Assembly: GCF_000821065.1 (NCBI RefSeq)
Contig: NZ_CDGG01000001.1
Location: forward strand, 4,092,001 to 4,156,000
Source of the DNA: Oceanobacillus oncorhynchi
GTDB lineage: Bacteria > Bacillota > Bacilli > Bacillales > Amphibacillaceae
Reading direction: 5' to 3'
DNA length: 64,000 nt
Shown here piece after piece: positions 1 to 7,089 of this stretch (its first letter is position 1; each line of letters starts with the position of its first letter). The translations under genes were made by a program, and so were the position numbers. The notes below the pieces were generated by a model. The model did not search any database. It saw only the letters and a list, made by a program, of their open reading frames with translations, and was not told the DNA's origin.

Positions 1-142
1 TTTCACGGTGTAGGGTATGTTTTTTAAGACGTGGTGAGTATTTCATAAGCTCAATACGTTCCGGATTATTACGTTTGTTTTTTGTAGAAATATAGTTACG
101 ATCTCCTGTTTCCGTGCAAGCTAACGTTATATTTACGCGCAT
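1..142 (-). CDS. rpmG: 50S ribosomal protein L33 (3' end cut by window edge)
   Basis: Reading the minus strand from the ATG at 142 gives a protein starting [17 protein letters not shown], the classic L33 amino end, continuing through [11 protein letters not shown] to the window edge at about residue 47 of the usual 49. L33 is a small protein of the large ribosomal subunit near the E site. The family exists with zinc-binding CxxC pairs (C+) or without them (C-). Here only the first cysteine of the first pair remains (ACTET), so this is a zinc-free form. A GGAGGG-like ribosome site lies just upstream. No Zur-type operator is evident in the 150 bases before the start, so zinc repression is not indicated. 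Synteny with pbpA, yqgE and sodA matches rpmGA of B. subtilis. Confidence 0.95.
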   Translation of the reverse strand, partial: MRVNITLACTETGDRNYISTKNKRNNPERIELMKYSPRLKKHTLHRE

Positions 143-319
143 ATCTATCCCTCCAAACTTTTCAACTTGCCTTTTTACATAACTGTACAGACTTTAATTA
201 TATTATCAAAGTTTCTTCAATTTATCAAGAATGTTTCTTCAAAGAATCCGAAAACTTTTCATACATTGATTTATTAAAGTTAAAGCAGACGTTTATCAAG
301 ATTTCTCCAGCTTTTAGCA

Positions 320-348
320 TAGTCACTTCTTTTAATTTATGGTATAAC
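320..348 (+). promoter_or_regulatory. Probable sigma-A promoter for the 557-1414 gene pair
   Basis: A -35-like TAGTCA at 320-325 and a -10-like TATAAC at 343-348 are separated by exactly 17 bases. Four of six and five of six bases match the sigma-A consensus. The expected start of transcription near 355 lies just ahead of the structured leader. Confidence 0.55.
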
Positions 349-360
349 TATAAATGATAC

Positions 361-545
361 ATAAAGTGCGTGTTCAAAAAGTTTCCAATGGTATTCGGCG
401 GGACGAGTAATCACAGCAACGGTTTTAATAGACCGAGTAATCGCAGGTCTCAATGTGGTCAGCTTAATGCAGCCGCTGCGACGGGTAAACGCGGACCTAT
501 TACGCTGCGTACATTTGAAGGCTTTTGAACATCCTCATAAAGGGA
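361..545 (+). ncRNA. Candidate structured 5' leader with inverted terminal repeats
   Basis: The stretch TGTTCAAAAAG at 371-381 is complementary, with one bulged A, to CTTTTGAACA at 522-531, which would close a stem over a 140-base interior. Inside are GACC/GGTC (431-434 and 446-449) enclosing GAGTAATCGCA, a GCAGC/GCTGC hairpin at 469-479, and a near-direct repeat of GAGTAATCRCAG (405 and 436). The closing stem sits directly before the ribosome site of the gene at 557. The region could be a cis-regulatory RNA or a small palindromic mobile repeat used as a leader; no known riboswitch class was recognised. Confidence 0.4.
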
Positions 546-556
546 GGGAATTAAAA

Positions 557-787
557 ATGTTAGTTGCCATTTTGGCAGTTGTCGTCATTGGAATTGTTCT
601 ATTTATCCTGTCATTCTTTATTAACGATCGTCTGGAAGAAGTAGAGAGTCAGCTTGAACAATTGTCTATTACAACAATGCAAGATACATATCAGCTGAAA
701 AAGAAAGTATCTGTTTTAGAAGAAGAATTATTGCCTCAAAATATATCTGACGACGCTGTATCGTCTCAACCTAAAAATAATAATTAG
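557..787 (+). CDS. Small membrane protein with coiled-coil tail, unknown function
   Basis: This 76-residue protein starts at the ATG following a strong GGGAGG site. The in-frame ATG at 455 has no ribosome site and would lie within the leader. Residues 1-22 form one hydrophobic membrane span with almost no cytoplasmic lead (MLVAILAVVVIGIVLF). The remainder, rich in Glu, Leu and Gln, has heptad spacing typical of a short coiled coil, and the last 15 residues are polar. The gene lies 12 bases before the MltG-like gene and is surely cotranscribed with it. I do not recognise the family. The layout suggests a small bitopic protein that may pair with the next product in the envelope. Confidence 0.8.
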   Translation: MLVAILAVVVIGIVLFILSFFINDRLEEVESQLEQLSITTMQDTYQLKKKVSVLEEELLPQNISDDAVSSQPKNNN

Positions 788-799
788 AGGAGTATTATC

Positions 800-1414
800 A
801 TGAAACAACATGTAAGAGCGTTTGCTGTCGGTCTATTAACCAGCGGTGCCCTGCTTCTCGCTATTTATCTTTTTGGCGGTCAATCCTCAGGCAATCTGAA
901 GGATACCGAGCCGGAAGAATTGATTTCGGTTTTGGAAGATCAAGGTTATGCCGTATTGACTCAGGATGAATACATTGCCTATAGCGTTGGCAGAGAAGAT
1001 GGGGAAGAAGAAAATTCCGATGCAGATGAAGGAAACGGAAACGAAGAAGCAGATTCCGATTCAAACAACGATTTGGATGAAAATGATAGCACAGATGAAG
1101 AAGAAAATAGTAATGATGAAGAAAGCAATGAGAACGAAGATAGTAATGATAACGACTCAGAAAGCAATGAAGATGACGAAGCATCCGAGGATTCTGATGT
1201 GATTGAAGTAGAAATCACACTGGAGGACGGCGCACCGCCTTCCACTATCAGTAATGCTTTAGAAGATGCCGGTATTATTGATGACGCGTGGGACTTTAAT
1301 GATTATCTGGATGATAATGATTTAAGCGGCAGTGTCATACCTGGAACCTATGAAATCGATAGCGAGATGTCGTTCAGCGAAATTGGCGATGTCATCACCA
1401 CGTATTCCGAATAA
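800..1414 (+). CDS. Acidic membrane-anchored protein with MltG-like C-terminal LysM-type domain
   Basis: The 204-residue product has a basic amino end and one membrane span at about residues 8-26, then a short globular stretch. Residues about 69-135 are a low-complexity acidic linker made almost only of Glu, Asp, Asn and Ser. The last 65 residues resemble the LysM-like substrate-positioning subdomain of MltG/YceG endolytic transglycosylases (a PPSTISNALEDAGII helix, then SGSVIPGTYEI). The catalytic part of MltG is absent, so cleavage of glycan is not expected. More likely it is a cell-wall-binding anchored protein. An AGAGGAG site precedes the ATG, and a rho-independent terminator follows. 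Function beyond wall contact is unknown. Confidence 0.8.
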   Translation: MKQHVRAFAVGLLTSGALLLAIYLFGGQSSGNLKDTEPEELISVLEDQGYAVLTQDEYIAYSVGREDGEEENSDADEGNGNEEADSDSNNDLDENDSTDEEENSNDEESNENEDSNDNDSESNEDDEASEDSDVIEVEITLEDGAPPSTISNALEDAGIIDDAWDFNDYLDDNDLSGSVIPGTYEIDSEMSFSEIGDVITTYSE

Positions 1415-1427
1415 AATCATCAAATTT

Positions 1428-1464
1428 AAAATGAGCTGTTCCATCCGGGAGCTGCTCATTTTTT
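1428..1464 (+). terminator. Rho-independent terminator of the 557-1414 operon
   Basis: AAAATGAGC at 1428-1436 pairs perfectly with GCTCATTTT at 1454-1462, and a T-run follows on the plus strand. Confidence 0.85.
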
Positions 1465-1475
1465 ATATGATTCAC

Positions 1476-1512
1476 AAAAAAACTTCCACCCGTTACGGGT
1501 AGAAGTTTTTTT
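1476..1512 (-). terminator. Terminator downstream of pbpA
   Basis: The stem AACTTCTACCC/GGGTGGAAGTT around GTAA is flanked by long A- and T-runs on the two sides. On the minus strand it ends in seven T, immediately after the pbpA stop codon. It can work in both directions. Confidence 0.85.
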
Positions 1513-3628
1513 ATTCTTCGTTTTCAGTTTCACTGTCTTCGGAAGAATCACCTTCCGCATCTTCATCATGCTCTTCTTTTATTTCGAAATACGTATCTAA
1601 AATACGTTCACCAATTTTCAGGTTGACCTGGTCTCCTTCACCAATTCCAACATACGGTACAACCACGGCAAAAGCAACCTCCGGATCATCATAAGGCGCA
1701 TAGCCGACTAATGTTAAATTATTAAGGGCAAACTCCTGGCCGTCTACATACTGAAATGACTGCGCTGTTCCTGTTTTTCCTGCCGGATTATAGGATTTAT
1801 TCGCAAAAAAACCGCGTCCTGTTCCCTGTGATCCTTGATAGGAAAGACGGAATCCTTCCTGCACACGGCTGATTTGGTCATTTGTCATTTCAATCCGGTT
1901 CATTACCGATGTGTTTTTGGAATAATACAAAGGCCCCAGCTCATCTAAAGAAGCGATTGGATCACGCGCTTCCTTTAAGAAATGCGGCTGGACACGGTAG
2001 CCGTCGTTGGCAATTGTTGATACATATTGTGCAAGCTGCAGGGTTGTGTACGTATCATACTGGCCAATAGCAAAGTCAAGAATATTACCAGGGTTATCCG
2101 GGGCTTCCCCTCTAACGCCGGTACTTTCATATGGATAATCAATCCCCGTAGATGCTCCTAAGCCAAACTGATTAAAATAGTTTTGCAGCGTTTGTAAGGT
2201 TTCTCCTATATTTATGCTCAAGCTGGCATTATGCGGCATTGGGTAACGATAGTCTCCCCCTAACCGTAAAGCAACATAGAACATGTAAACATTGGATGAC
2301 CTTTCTAAAGCACTTAAATCGTTAACGGTTCCCATTGCTGAAACAGATTTTTTCACTGGCGCTCCAGCTAACTTCATCGGCGCATCATTGAAAGCATCGC
2401 CCGGTGAAATTACCTCCGAATCATAACCAGTAAGAATTGTTGCTCCTTTAATACTGGAACCAGGCTCATGCGCATTGGCTAAAGCCATAAATGCTGCATC
2501 GCTGTACTCATTCTTCTCCGAATCATAGTTCAGACCGGAAATAGCAAGCAGCTCTCCTGTTTTCGGATTCATAACCACAGCATACGCATTGGTTGCAAAT
2601 CGATTTTCATAAGGGCTTTTTGCTTTCATGGACTGAAACTCATCTAATAAAATCTCATCCACTTCCTGCTGAAAATCTAAATCTGTTGTTAACACCAAAT
2701 CTTTGCCTCGTTCTCCCTCTACTATGGTTTCCGAACCGACAATCGACCCGTTTTGGCGTGTCGTATATTGAATCTGTTCTTTACGCCCGCGCAGAAAATC
2801 CTCATACTGCTCTTCCAGCCCGCTCCTGCCGACACGATCGTTCCGGCTGTATCCCTTCGTCAGGTAAGCACTCATATCCTCTGCCGGAATTCCCTGCTCC
2901 TGGCTGGAGATACTGCCTAAAATACTTGTTAATGTATCACCGTTTGGATAGACACGATTCCAATCCGTTGTAGCATTAATACCAGGCAATTTATCCAGAT
3001 TTTCCGCTACAGAAGCATATTCCTCTGCGGAAACCTCTTCATTCTTTACAATTTGAGGGGTTAGCGCATATGCTTTATCGAGTTCTTTTTTGATTGCAAT
3101 AATTTCCAATTCGCCACCGGAAAAATTTGCAATTTCTTCATCCGTAATCAAATCCAGCGTCGCATTATAAACCTCAGAATTGTCCATTTCTTCTGTATCA
3201 ATTTCCTCTAATCGCTCTTCTATGTCTTCTTGATGTAACAATAAATAATATTCTCTTTTGTCTCTGTCTGTTATTCGATCAATATATTGGTCGTCACTCA
3301 TATCAATATATTGTGCCAATGTTTCCGCTACTTTCAGACGGTCATCCGCCTGCACACCCTTGGGAGGCGTATACGTAATGGAATACATCGCTTCATTATC
3401 TACAATTAATTTCCCGTTTGTATCATAAATCTTCCCCCGGGGTACAGGTATACTTGTCGTATCTAAATTGGTTCTCTCAATTTCGTCCTGATAAGCTTCC
3501 CCGTTTAGAATTTGAACAACACCTAACTGAAGTATGAGTGCAGAAAATAATAAGAAGATAGCAAAGAAAAGAATATTCATGCGAACGGGAAGCTGAGCCC
3601 GTTTTTTCTTTTTCTTCTTGTCTACCAC
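1511..3628 (-). CDS. pbpA: Class B penicillin-binding protein 2A-type transpeptidase
   Basis: This monofunctional peptidoglycan transpeptidase has 705 residues (B. subtilis PbpA about 716). A lysine-rich amino end is followed by one membrane anchor at about 17-40, a dimerisation/pedestal region, and the acyl-serine transpeptidase domain. The active-site motifs are SSIK (nucleophile Ser391), SSN (444-446) and KTG (618-620). The carboxyl end carries a 20-residue Asp/Glu tail. The start is GTG, chosen because AAGGAGGAG lies at the right distance just upstream. In B. subtilis, PbpA and PbpH are redundant for side-wall synthesis in rod cells; the same role is inferred here. It is the first gene after yqgE in the transcription direction, as in B. 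subtilis. Confidence 0.96.
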   Translation of the reverse strand: MVDKKKKKKRAQLPVRMNILFFAIFLLFSALILQLGVVQILNGEAYQDEIERTNLDTTSIPVPRGKIYDTNGKLIVDNEAMYSITYTPPKGVQADDRLKVAETLAQYIDMSDDQYIDRITDRDKREYYLLLHQEDIEERLEEIDTEEMDNSEVYNATLDLITDEEIANFSGGELEIIAIKKELDKAYALTPQIVKNEEVSAEEYASVAENLDKLPGINATTDWNRVYPNGDTLTSILGSISSQEQGIPAEDMSAYLTKGYSRNDRVGRSGLEEQYEDFLRGRKEQIQYTTRQNGSIVGSETIVEGERGKDLVLTTDLDFQQEVDEILLDEFQSMKAKSPYENRFATNAYAVVMNPKTGELLAISGLNYDSEKNEYSDAAFMALANAHEPGSSIKGATILTGYDSEVISPGDAFNDAPMKLAGAPVKKSVSAMGTVNDLSALERSSNVYMFYVALRLGGDYRYPMPHNASLSINIGETLQTLQNYFNQFGLGASTGIDYPYESTGVRGEAPDNPGNILDFAIGQYDTYTTLQLAQYVSTIANDGYRVQPHFLKEARDPIASLDELGPLYYSKNTSVMNRIEMTNDQISRVQEGFRLSYQGSQGTGRGFFANKSYNPAGKTGTAQSFQYVDGQEFALNNLTLVGYAPYDDPEVAFAVVVPYVGIGEGDQVNLKIGERILDTYFEIKEEHDEDAEGDSSEDSETENEE

Positions 3629-3734
3629 TTTTCTCCTCCTTCACATCTATTTTGAACTTGCATCGCATTAAACTGTATAGCTCGTTTAAAAGTATATACA
3701 ATGAATCATTTATGTGCATCTTTTTAAACCTTTA

Positions 3735-3766
3735 AATTATAAAAAGAAACTCCGCCCTTCGGGGCA
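3735..3766 (-). terminator. Possible weak terminator downstream of yqgE
   Basis: A short GCCC-CGAA-GGGC hairpin at 3754-3765 is followed on the minus strand by TTTCTTTTT. The stem is short, so this is tentative. Confidence 0.35.
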
Positions 3767-3829
3767 CAATTACCTTCCGCTTATAATCGTTCAAGTTATA
3801 ATAGAGACCACTGTTTGATTTTACCACAT

Positions 3830-5107
3830 TTAGCGACTTTTTTCGTCCGTAAAATCTTCTTTTAATGCGATTTTTTGTTTTTTTGACGGTCCAATAAAAA
3901 TGTTCCGGATGCAAAAATAGATGATGGCATGTCCAGCGCCGAATATAATCAGTAAAGAAGGGATAATCACGTCATGCGGAAATAGGAACATGCCAAATAT
4001 AAACACGGCAATCGAAGCAATTCTTCCCAGATTCAAATAAATTTCCCGGACTACAATGTATTCCACTCTTCTCTCGCTGACCATCCGCGCTCTGCCAATT
4101 ACATCATAGGTCAGGGATTGATACGGAACGGTCAGAATTGGGAAGGCAATTCCGATAATCACCGCGTATACAATCAACCAGAACAGACTCATTTCAAAAA
4201 TAATAATAAAAATAGAAGCAAACAGTAAGATTCCGCCAAATAAAATGGCTTTTTTTCTTAATGCAGGTTGAATCCATTTTAAAGCAACAAAATAAAAAAT
4301 AATGGATAATCCTGAAAGAAATAAATTAAAAACCCCTAAAATAAGCTCACTGTTCGTAACAAGAAAAATCCAGATGGTAATATAGAAACCATAAATACCT
4401 TCTCTCAGCCCTTGAAAAAAGTGAGCATGTAAAATACGCTTCCAATTTTTATTTTTCTTTCTTTCATTGATGACAGCAGGTAAAGCAAAGCTTCCTCTGC
4501 TTCCCTTTCGTATAATAAAAAAGCTTACAATAATGGCAGCAATAAACAGGCTTAAGGAAATGATAAAAATAGCGGTATAGCCAAAATCCCCGGCCATTTT
4601 TGAAATCATCCATCCTGCAAGCAACGGTCCAATCATACCTGCAAACGAGGTCAGTGTGCCGGAAATGCCATTAAACCAATCTCTTGTATCCGGTTCGGTA
4701 ATCTCAAAGGTCAGTACATAATAAGCTAACCAAAAAAAACCGTACCCTATTCCCAATAAACAACCGAGTATAAAATTATAATATGCAGCCAGCTCGCCGA
4801 TCCAAAGAACGAACAGAAAAAAGAAACATAAAAAAAGAATTCCGATTCGCAATATAATGATGCGATCGATTTTTTTGGATAATTTTCCAGCATAAATAAA
4901 AGATAATGCCTGGAATACATAGCTTGCCAAGTGATAATTAGCAATCACAAAAAAATCTCCGGATTGCTTCCATAGGTACACATTAACAAATGTATTTGAT
5001 AAAAAGATTCCTGCTGCATATAAAGCGCCGATAAGCAAGAGTATCCAAAGATCCCGATATTCATCTTTTTGTTGTTTATATCTTCTGTACTGCTGTTGTA
5101 ATTGCAT
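3830..5107 (-). CDS. yqgE: MFS-type membrane transporter YqgE
   Basis: The 425-residue protein has about twelve hydrophobic segments and a basic cytoplasmic loop near the middle (around residues 200-225, GSRGSF...NERKKNKNWKR), the two-halves layout of the major facilitator superfamily. A basic linker YAGKLSKKIDR after the second helix fits the conserved loop 2-3 position. Its place between sodA and pbpA matches B. subtilis yqgE, a transporter of unknown substrate. AAGGAG precedes the ATG. The gene is insulated from sodA by a strong terminator and so is likely transcribed from its own promoter. The substrate cannot be told from sequence. Confidence 0.9.
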   Translation of the reverse strand: MQLQQQYRRYKQQKDEYRDLWILLLIGALYAAGIFLSNTFVNVYLWKQSGDFFVIANYHLASYVFQALSFIYAGKLSKKIDRIIILRIGILFLCFFFLFVLWIGELAAYYNFILGCLLGIGYGFFWLAYYVLTFEITEPDTRDWFNGISGTLTSFAGMIGPLLAGWMISKMAGDFGYTAIFIISLSLFIAAIIVSFFIIRKGSRGSFALPAVINERKKNKNWKRILHAHFFQGLREGIYGFYITIWIFLVTNSELILGVFNLFLSGLSIIFYFVALKWIQPALRKKAILFGGILLFASIFIIIFEMSLFWLIVYAVIIGIAFPILTVPYQSLTYDVIGRARMVSERRVEYIVVREIYLNLGRIASIAVFIFGMFLFPHDVIIPSLLIIFGAGHAIIYFCIRNIFIGPSKKQKIALKEDFTDEKSR

Positions 5108-5156
5108 AGAAAACGACTCCTTCTTCTTTTATTTTTAGCGAAGGAGCCGTATCTAT

Positions 5157-5197
5157 ACAAAAAGCTTGCAGAAACATAAAGTTATCTGCAAGCTTTT
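5157..5197 (-). terminator. Terminator downstream of sodA
   Basis: A perfect AAAGCTTGCAGA/TCTGCAAGCTTT stem is followed on the minus strand by a T-run, just after the sodA stop codon. Confidence 0.9.
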
Positions 5198-5208
5198 ATA
5201 ATTATTCT

Positions 5209-5820
5209 TTATTTTGCTGCTTCGTAATTGTTTGTTACTTGATCCCAGTTAACAACATTCCAGAATGCAGAAATATAGTCCGGGCGTCTGTTTTGATATT
5301 TAAGATAATATGCATGCTCCCATACATCTAATCCTAATAGTGGCGTCTTACCATCTGTTAATGGAGAATCCTGGTTTGGAGTGCTTGTGATTTCAAGCTC
5401 GCCATTGTTTAATACTAACCATGCCCAGCCAGAACCGAAACGTCCTGCTGCCGCAGCTGCAAAATCCTCTTTAAATTTGTCAAAAGAACCGAATTTGCTG
5501 TTGATTTTATCGGCCAGCTCGCCAGTTGGTTCTCCGCCGCCGTTTGGTGACAAAGTCTTCCAGAAGAAGCTGTGGTTAGCATGTCCGCCGCCATTGTTGC
5601 GTACAGCAGTACGGATGCTTTCAGGAACCTCATTTAAGTCCCTCACAAGCTCATCAACTGATTTGTTTTGCAGATCTTCATGTCCTTCTAATGCATCATT
5701 TAATTTGGTAACGTAGGTGTTGTGATGCTTCGTATGGTGAATGTTCATTGTTTCTTTATCGATAGATGGTTCCAATGCATCGTATGCATAAGGTAATTCC
5801 GGTAATTCAAATTTTGCCAT
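5209..5820 (-). CDS. sodA: Superoxide dismutase, manganese/iron family
   Basis: The enzyme converts superoxide to oxygen and hydrogen peroxide in the cytoplasm. The 203 residues match the usual Mn-SOD length. All metal ligands are visible: His28 (NIHHTKHH), His83 (HANHSFFW), Asp165 and His169 (DVWEHAYY). The GGGHANH stretch and GSGWAWLV follow the Mn-type pattern, though metal choice is not certain from sequence. The ATG has a strong AAGGAGG site. The gene is monocistronic, bounded by a terminator downstream and the tRNA operon terminator upstream. Confidence 0.98.
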   Translation of the reverse strand: MAKFELPELPYAYDALEPSIDKETMNIHHTKHHNTYVTKLNDALEGHEDLQNKSVDELVRDLNEVPESIRTAVRNNGGGHANHSFFWKTLSPNGGGEPTGELADKINSKFGSFDKFKEDFAAAAAGRFGSGWAWLVLNNGELEITSTPNQDSPLTDGKTPLLGLDVWEHAYYLKYQNRRPDYISAFWNVVNWDQVTNNYEAAK

Positions 5821-6059
5821 GTGTAACTCCTCCTTAAAATAAATGATGATTTTATTTCTACAATTTATACGTTATCAAAGGTAAGAATTTCTTGCAAATA
5901 TTTTGCACTGATATGTATCAAACATTCCTTATTAAATAACCGTTTACATATTATTGACTATCCCATTTTGATTTAGGGAAACTTTTTTCCCTTAAAGAAA
6001 CAACAAAATATTTATAAAAAGAATCAGATTCCGCTTGCAAAATCTGAAAAAAGCACACA

Positions 6060-6087
6060 AAAAAACAAGCTTTGTGCTTGTTTTTTA
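6060..6087 (-). terminator. Terminator of the tRNA operon
   Basis: Stem CAAGC/GCTTG with loop ACAAA is followed by seven T on the minus strand, directly after the tRNA-Phe gene. Confidence 0.85.
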
Positions 6088-6089
6088 GA

Positions 6090-6162
<73 letters not shown>

Positions 6163-6215
6163 GTACATGGAGCTTTGATATAAAAGCTCTCCATCATTCT
6201 GTTGTGAAATATGTA

Positions 6216-6308
6216 TGGAGGAGGTAGAGGGATTCGAACCCCCGCGCGGTTTGACCCGCCTCTCGGTTTTCAAGACCGACCCCTTCAGCCAGACTTGGGT
6301 ATACCTCC
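6216..6308 (-). tRNA. tRNA-Ser (anticodon TGA), long variable arm
   Basis: Acceptor GGAGGTA pairs with TACCTCC. The anticodon loop contains TGA. The variable arm forms GCGG/CCGC, as expected for serine. The 3' end reads TCCA, which, if CCA is encoded, makes the discriminator base U instead of the G usual for bacterial tRNA-Ser. Confidence 0.95.
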
Positions 6309-6320
6309 AGACAGAATAAA

Positions 6321-6397
6321 TGGTGGACCCTGCAGGACTCGAACCTGCGACCGATCGGTTATGAGCCGATAGCTCTAACCAACTGAGCTAAGGGTCC
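6321..6397 (-). tRNA. tRNA-Ile2 (anticodon CAT, read as lysidine-AU)
   Basis: The anticodon is CAT, but the body (GGACCCTTAGCTCAG start, TATCGGCTCATAACCGAT arm) is that of the minor isoleucine tRNA whose C34 is converted to lysidine by TilS, rather than a methionine tRNA. A separate tRNA-Met is at 6519. CCA is encoded. Confidence 0.88.
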
Positions 6398-6413
6398 TTT
6401 TACTATTATTGAA

Positions 6414-6490
6414 TGGGGCGACCGGTGGGGATCGAACCCACGCGTGCCGGAGCCACAATCCGGTGCGTTAACCACTTCGCCACGGCCGCC
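6414..6490 (-). tRNA. tRNA-His (anticodon GTG)
   Basis: Acceptor GCGGCCG/CGGTCGC carries an extra 5' G (G-1) opposite C73, the identity element of tRNA-His. The anticodon is GTG and CCA is encoded. Confidence 0.97.
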
Positions 6491-6518
6491 ATGAAATAGC
6501 AAATGTATGTATATTTTT

Positions 6519-6595
6519 TGGTAGCGGCGGAGGGGATCGAACCCCCGACCTCACGGGTATGAACCGTACGCTCTCGCCAGCTGAGCTACACCGCC
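6519..6595 (-). tRNA. tRNA-Met, elongator (anticodon CAT)
   Basis: Acceptor GGCGGTG/CGCCGCT is fully matched at position 1, so it is not an initiator (which has an unpaired first base). Anticodon arm ACGGTTCATACCCGT. CCA is encoded. Confidence 0.95.
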
Positions 6596-6596
6596 A

Positions 6597-6671
6597 TGGC
6601 TCCACAGGTAGGATTCGAACCTACGACCGATCGGTTAACAGCCGATTGCTCTACCACTGAGCTACTGTGGA
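6597..6671 (-). tRNA. tRNA-Asn (anticodon GTT)
   Basis: Acceptor TCCACAG/CTGTGGA, anticodon loop CTGTTAA with GTT, discriminator G and encoded CCA. It is the first gene of the operon and starts 32 bases after the promoter -10 box. Confidence 0.97.
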
Positions 6672-6702
6672 ATAATGTTTGTTTTAATTAGCAACAAAAT
6701 AT

Positions 6703-6731
6703 AATTTATCATGTTCTGTTGATTATGTCAA
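6703..6731 (-). promoter_or_regulatory. Strong sigma-A promoter of the tRNA operon
   Basis: On the minus strand a perfect TTGACA (6731-6726) is followed after 17 bases by TAAATT (6708-6703). Confidence 0.8.
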
Positions 6732-7030
6732 CAACTTTTTTTGCGGTGTTGCAAAAGTTTTTATCAGAAGTTGACTGCAAGAATTATAATAGCATGTAAT
6801 ATAACATATTTCAACAAAAACTTATAAAAACTTTTTTCATTTCCGGTAATATATAGAAAAAGCTGTATTTCTATCGCATCTGTTATCCCCTCTTTTTAAT
6901 ATGCATGCTTCAAAATAATCAGATGTTCCATAAATGCTGTTGATAAATTATGCACCTCCGCGCTGCATAATAATGACCGACAGTTATCACGTTAAAAGCG
7001 TTCTCTTCCCCTTTTATCCCGAAATAGATG

Positions 7031-7077
7031 AAATAAGGGCTCTATCCGCTTCATTACAACAGATAGAGCCCTTTTAT
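7031..7077 (-). terminator. Terminator downstream of the Na/Pi cotransporter gene
   Basis: GGGCTCTATC at 7037-7046 pairs with GATAGAGCCC at 7062-7071 around a 15-base loop. T-rich tracts lie on both sides, the better one on the plus strand, so it may be bidirectional. Confidence 0.7.
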
Positions 7078-7089
7078 ATCAGATCATCC

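Larger units (their letters stand above)
143..556. other. Intergenic region holding a promoter and a structured leader
   Basis: No gene is supported between rpmG and the plus-strand pair. The left part (143-319) is AT-rich and should hold the rpmG promoter on the minus strand. A sigma-A-like promoter for the plus strand is at 320-348, followed by a leader rich in inverted repeats up to about 545. An in-frame upstream extension of the next gene to 455 exists but has no ribosome site. Confidence 0.7.
6672..7089. other. Intergenic region upstream of the tRNA operon
   Basis: Besides the tRNA promoter and the hairpin at 7036-7073, nothing gene-like is visible here. The sequence is AT-rich without a supported open frame. 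Confidence 0.6.

Noticed and set aside
455-556. Longer start for the small membrane protein at 557
   Set aside because: The added 34 residues are encoded by the structured leader, no ribosome site precedes 455, and the ATG at 557 has a strong one.
861-1245. Several open frames opposite or out of frame with the acidic linker region
   Set aside because: They are shadows of the low-complexity Glu/Asp/Asn repeats and have no ribosome sites.
6321-6397. Reading this CAT-anticodon tRNA as a second methionine tRNA
   Set aside because: Acceptor and anticodon stems match the lysidine-type tRNA-Ile2 rather than elongator or initiator tRNA-Met.
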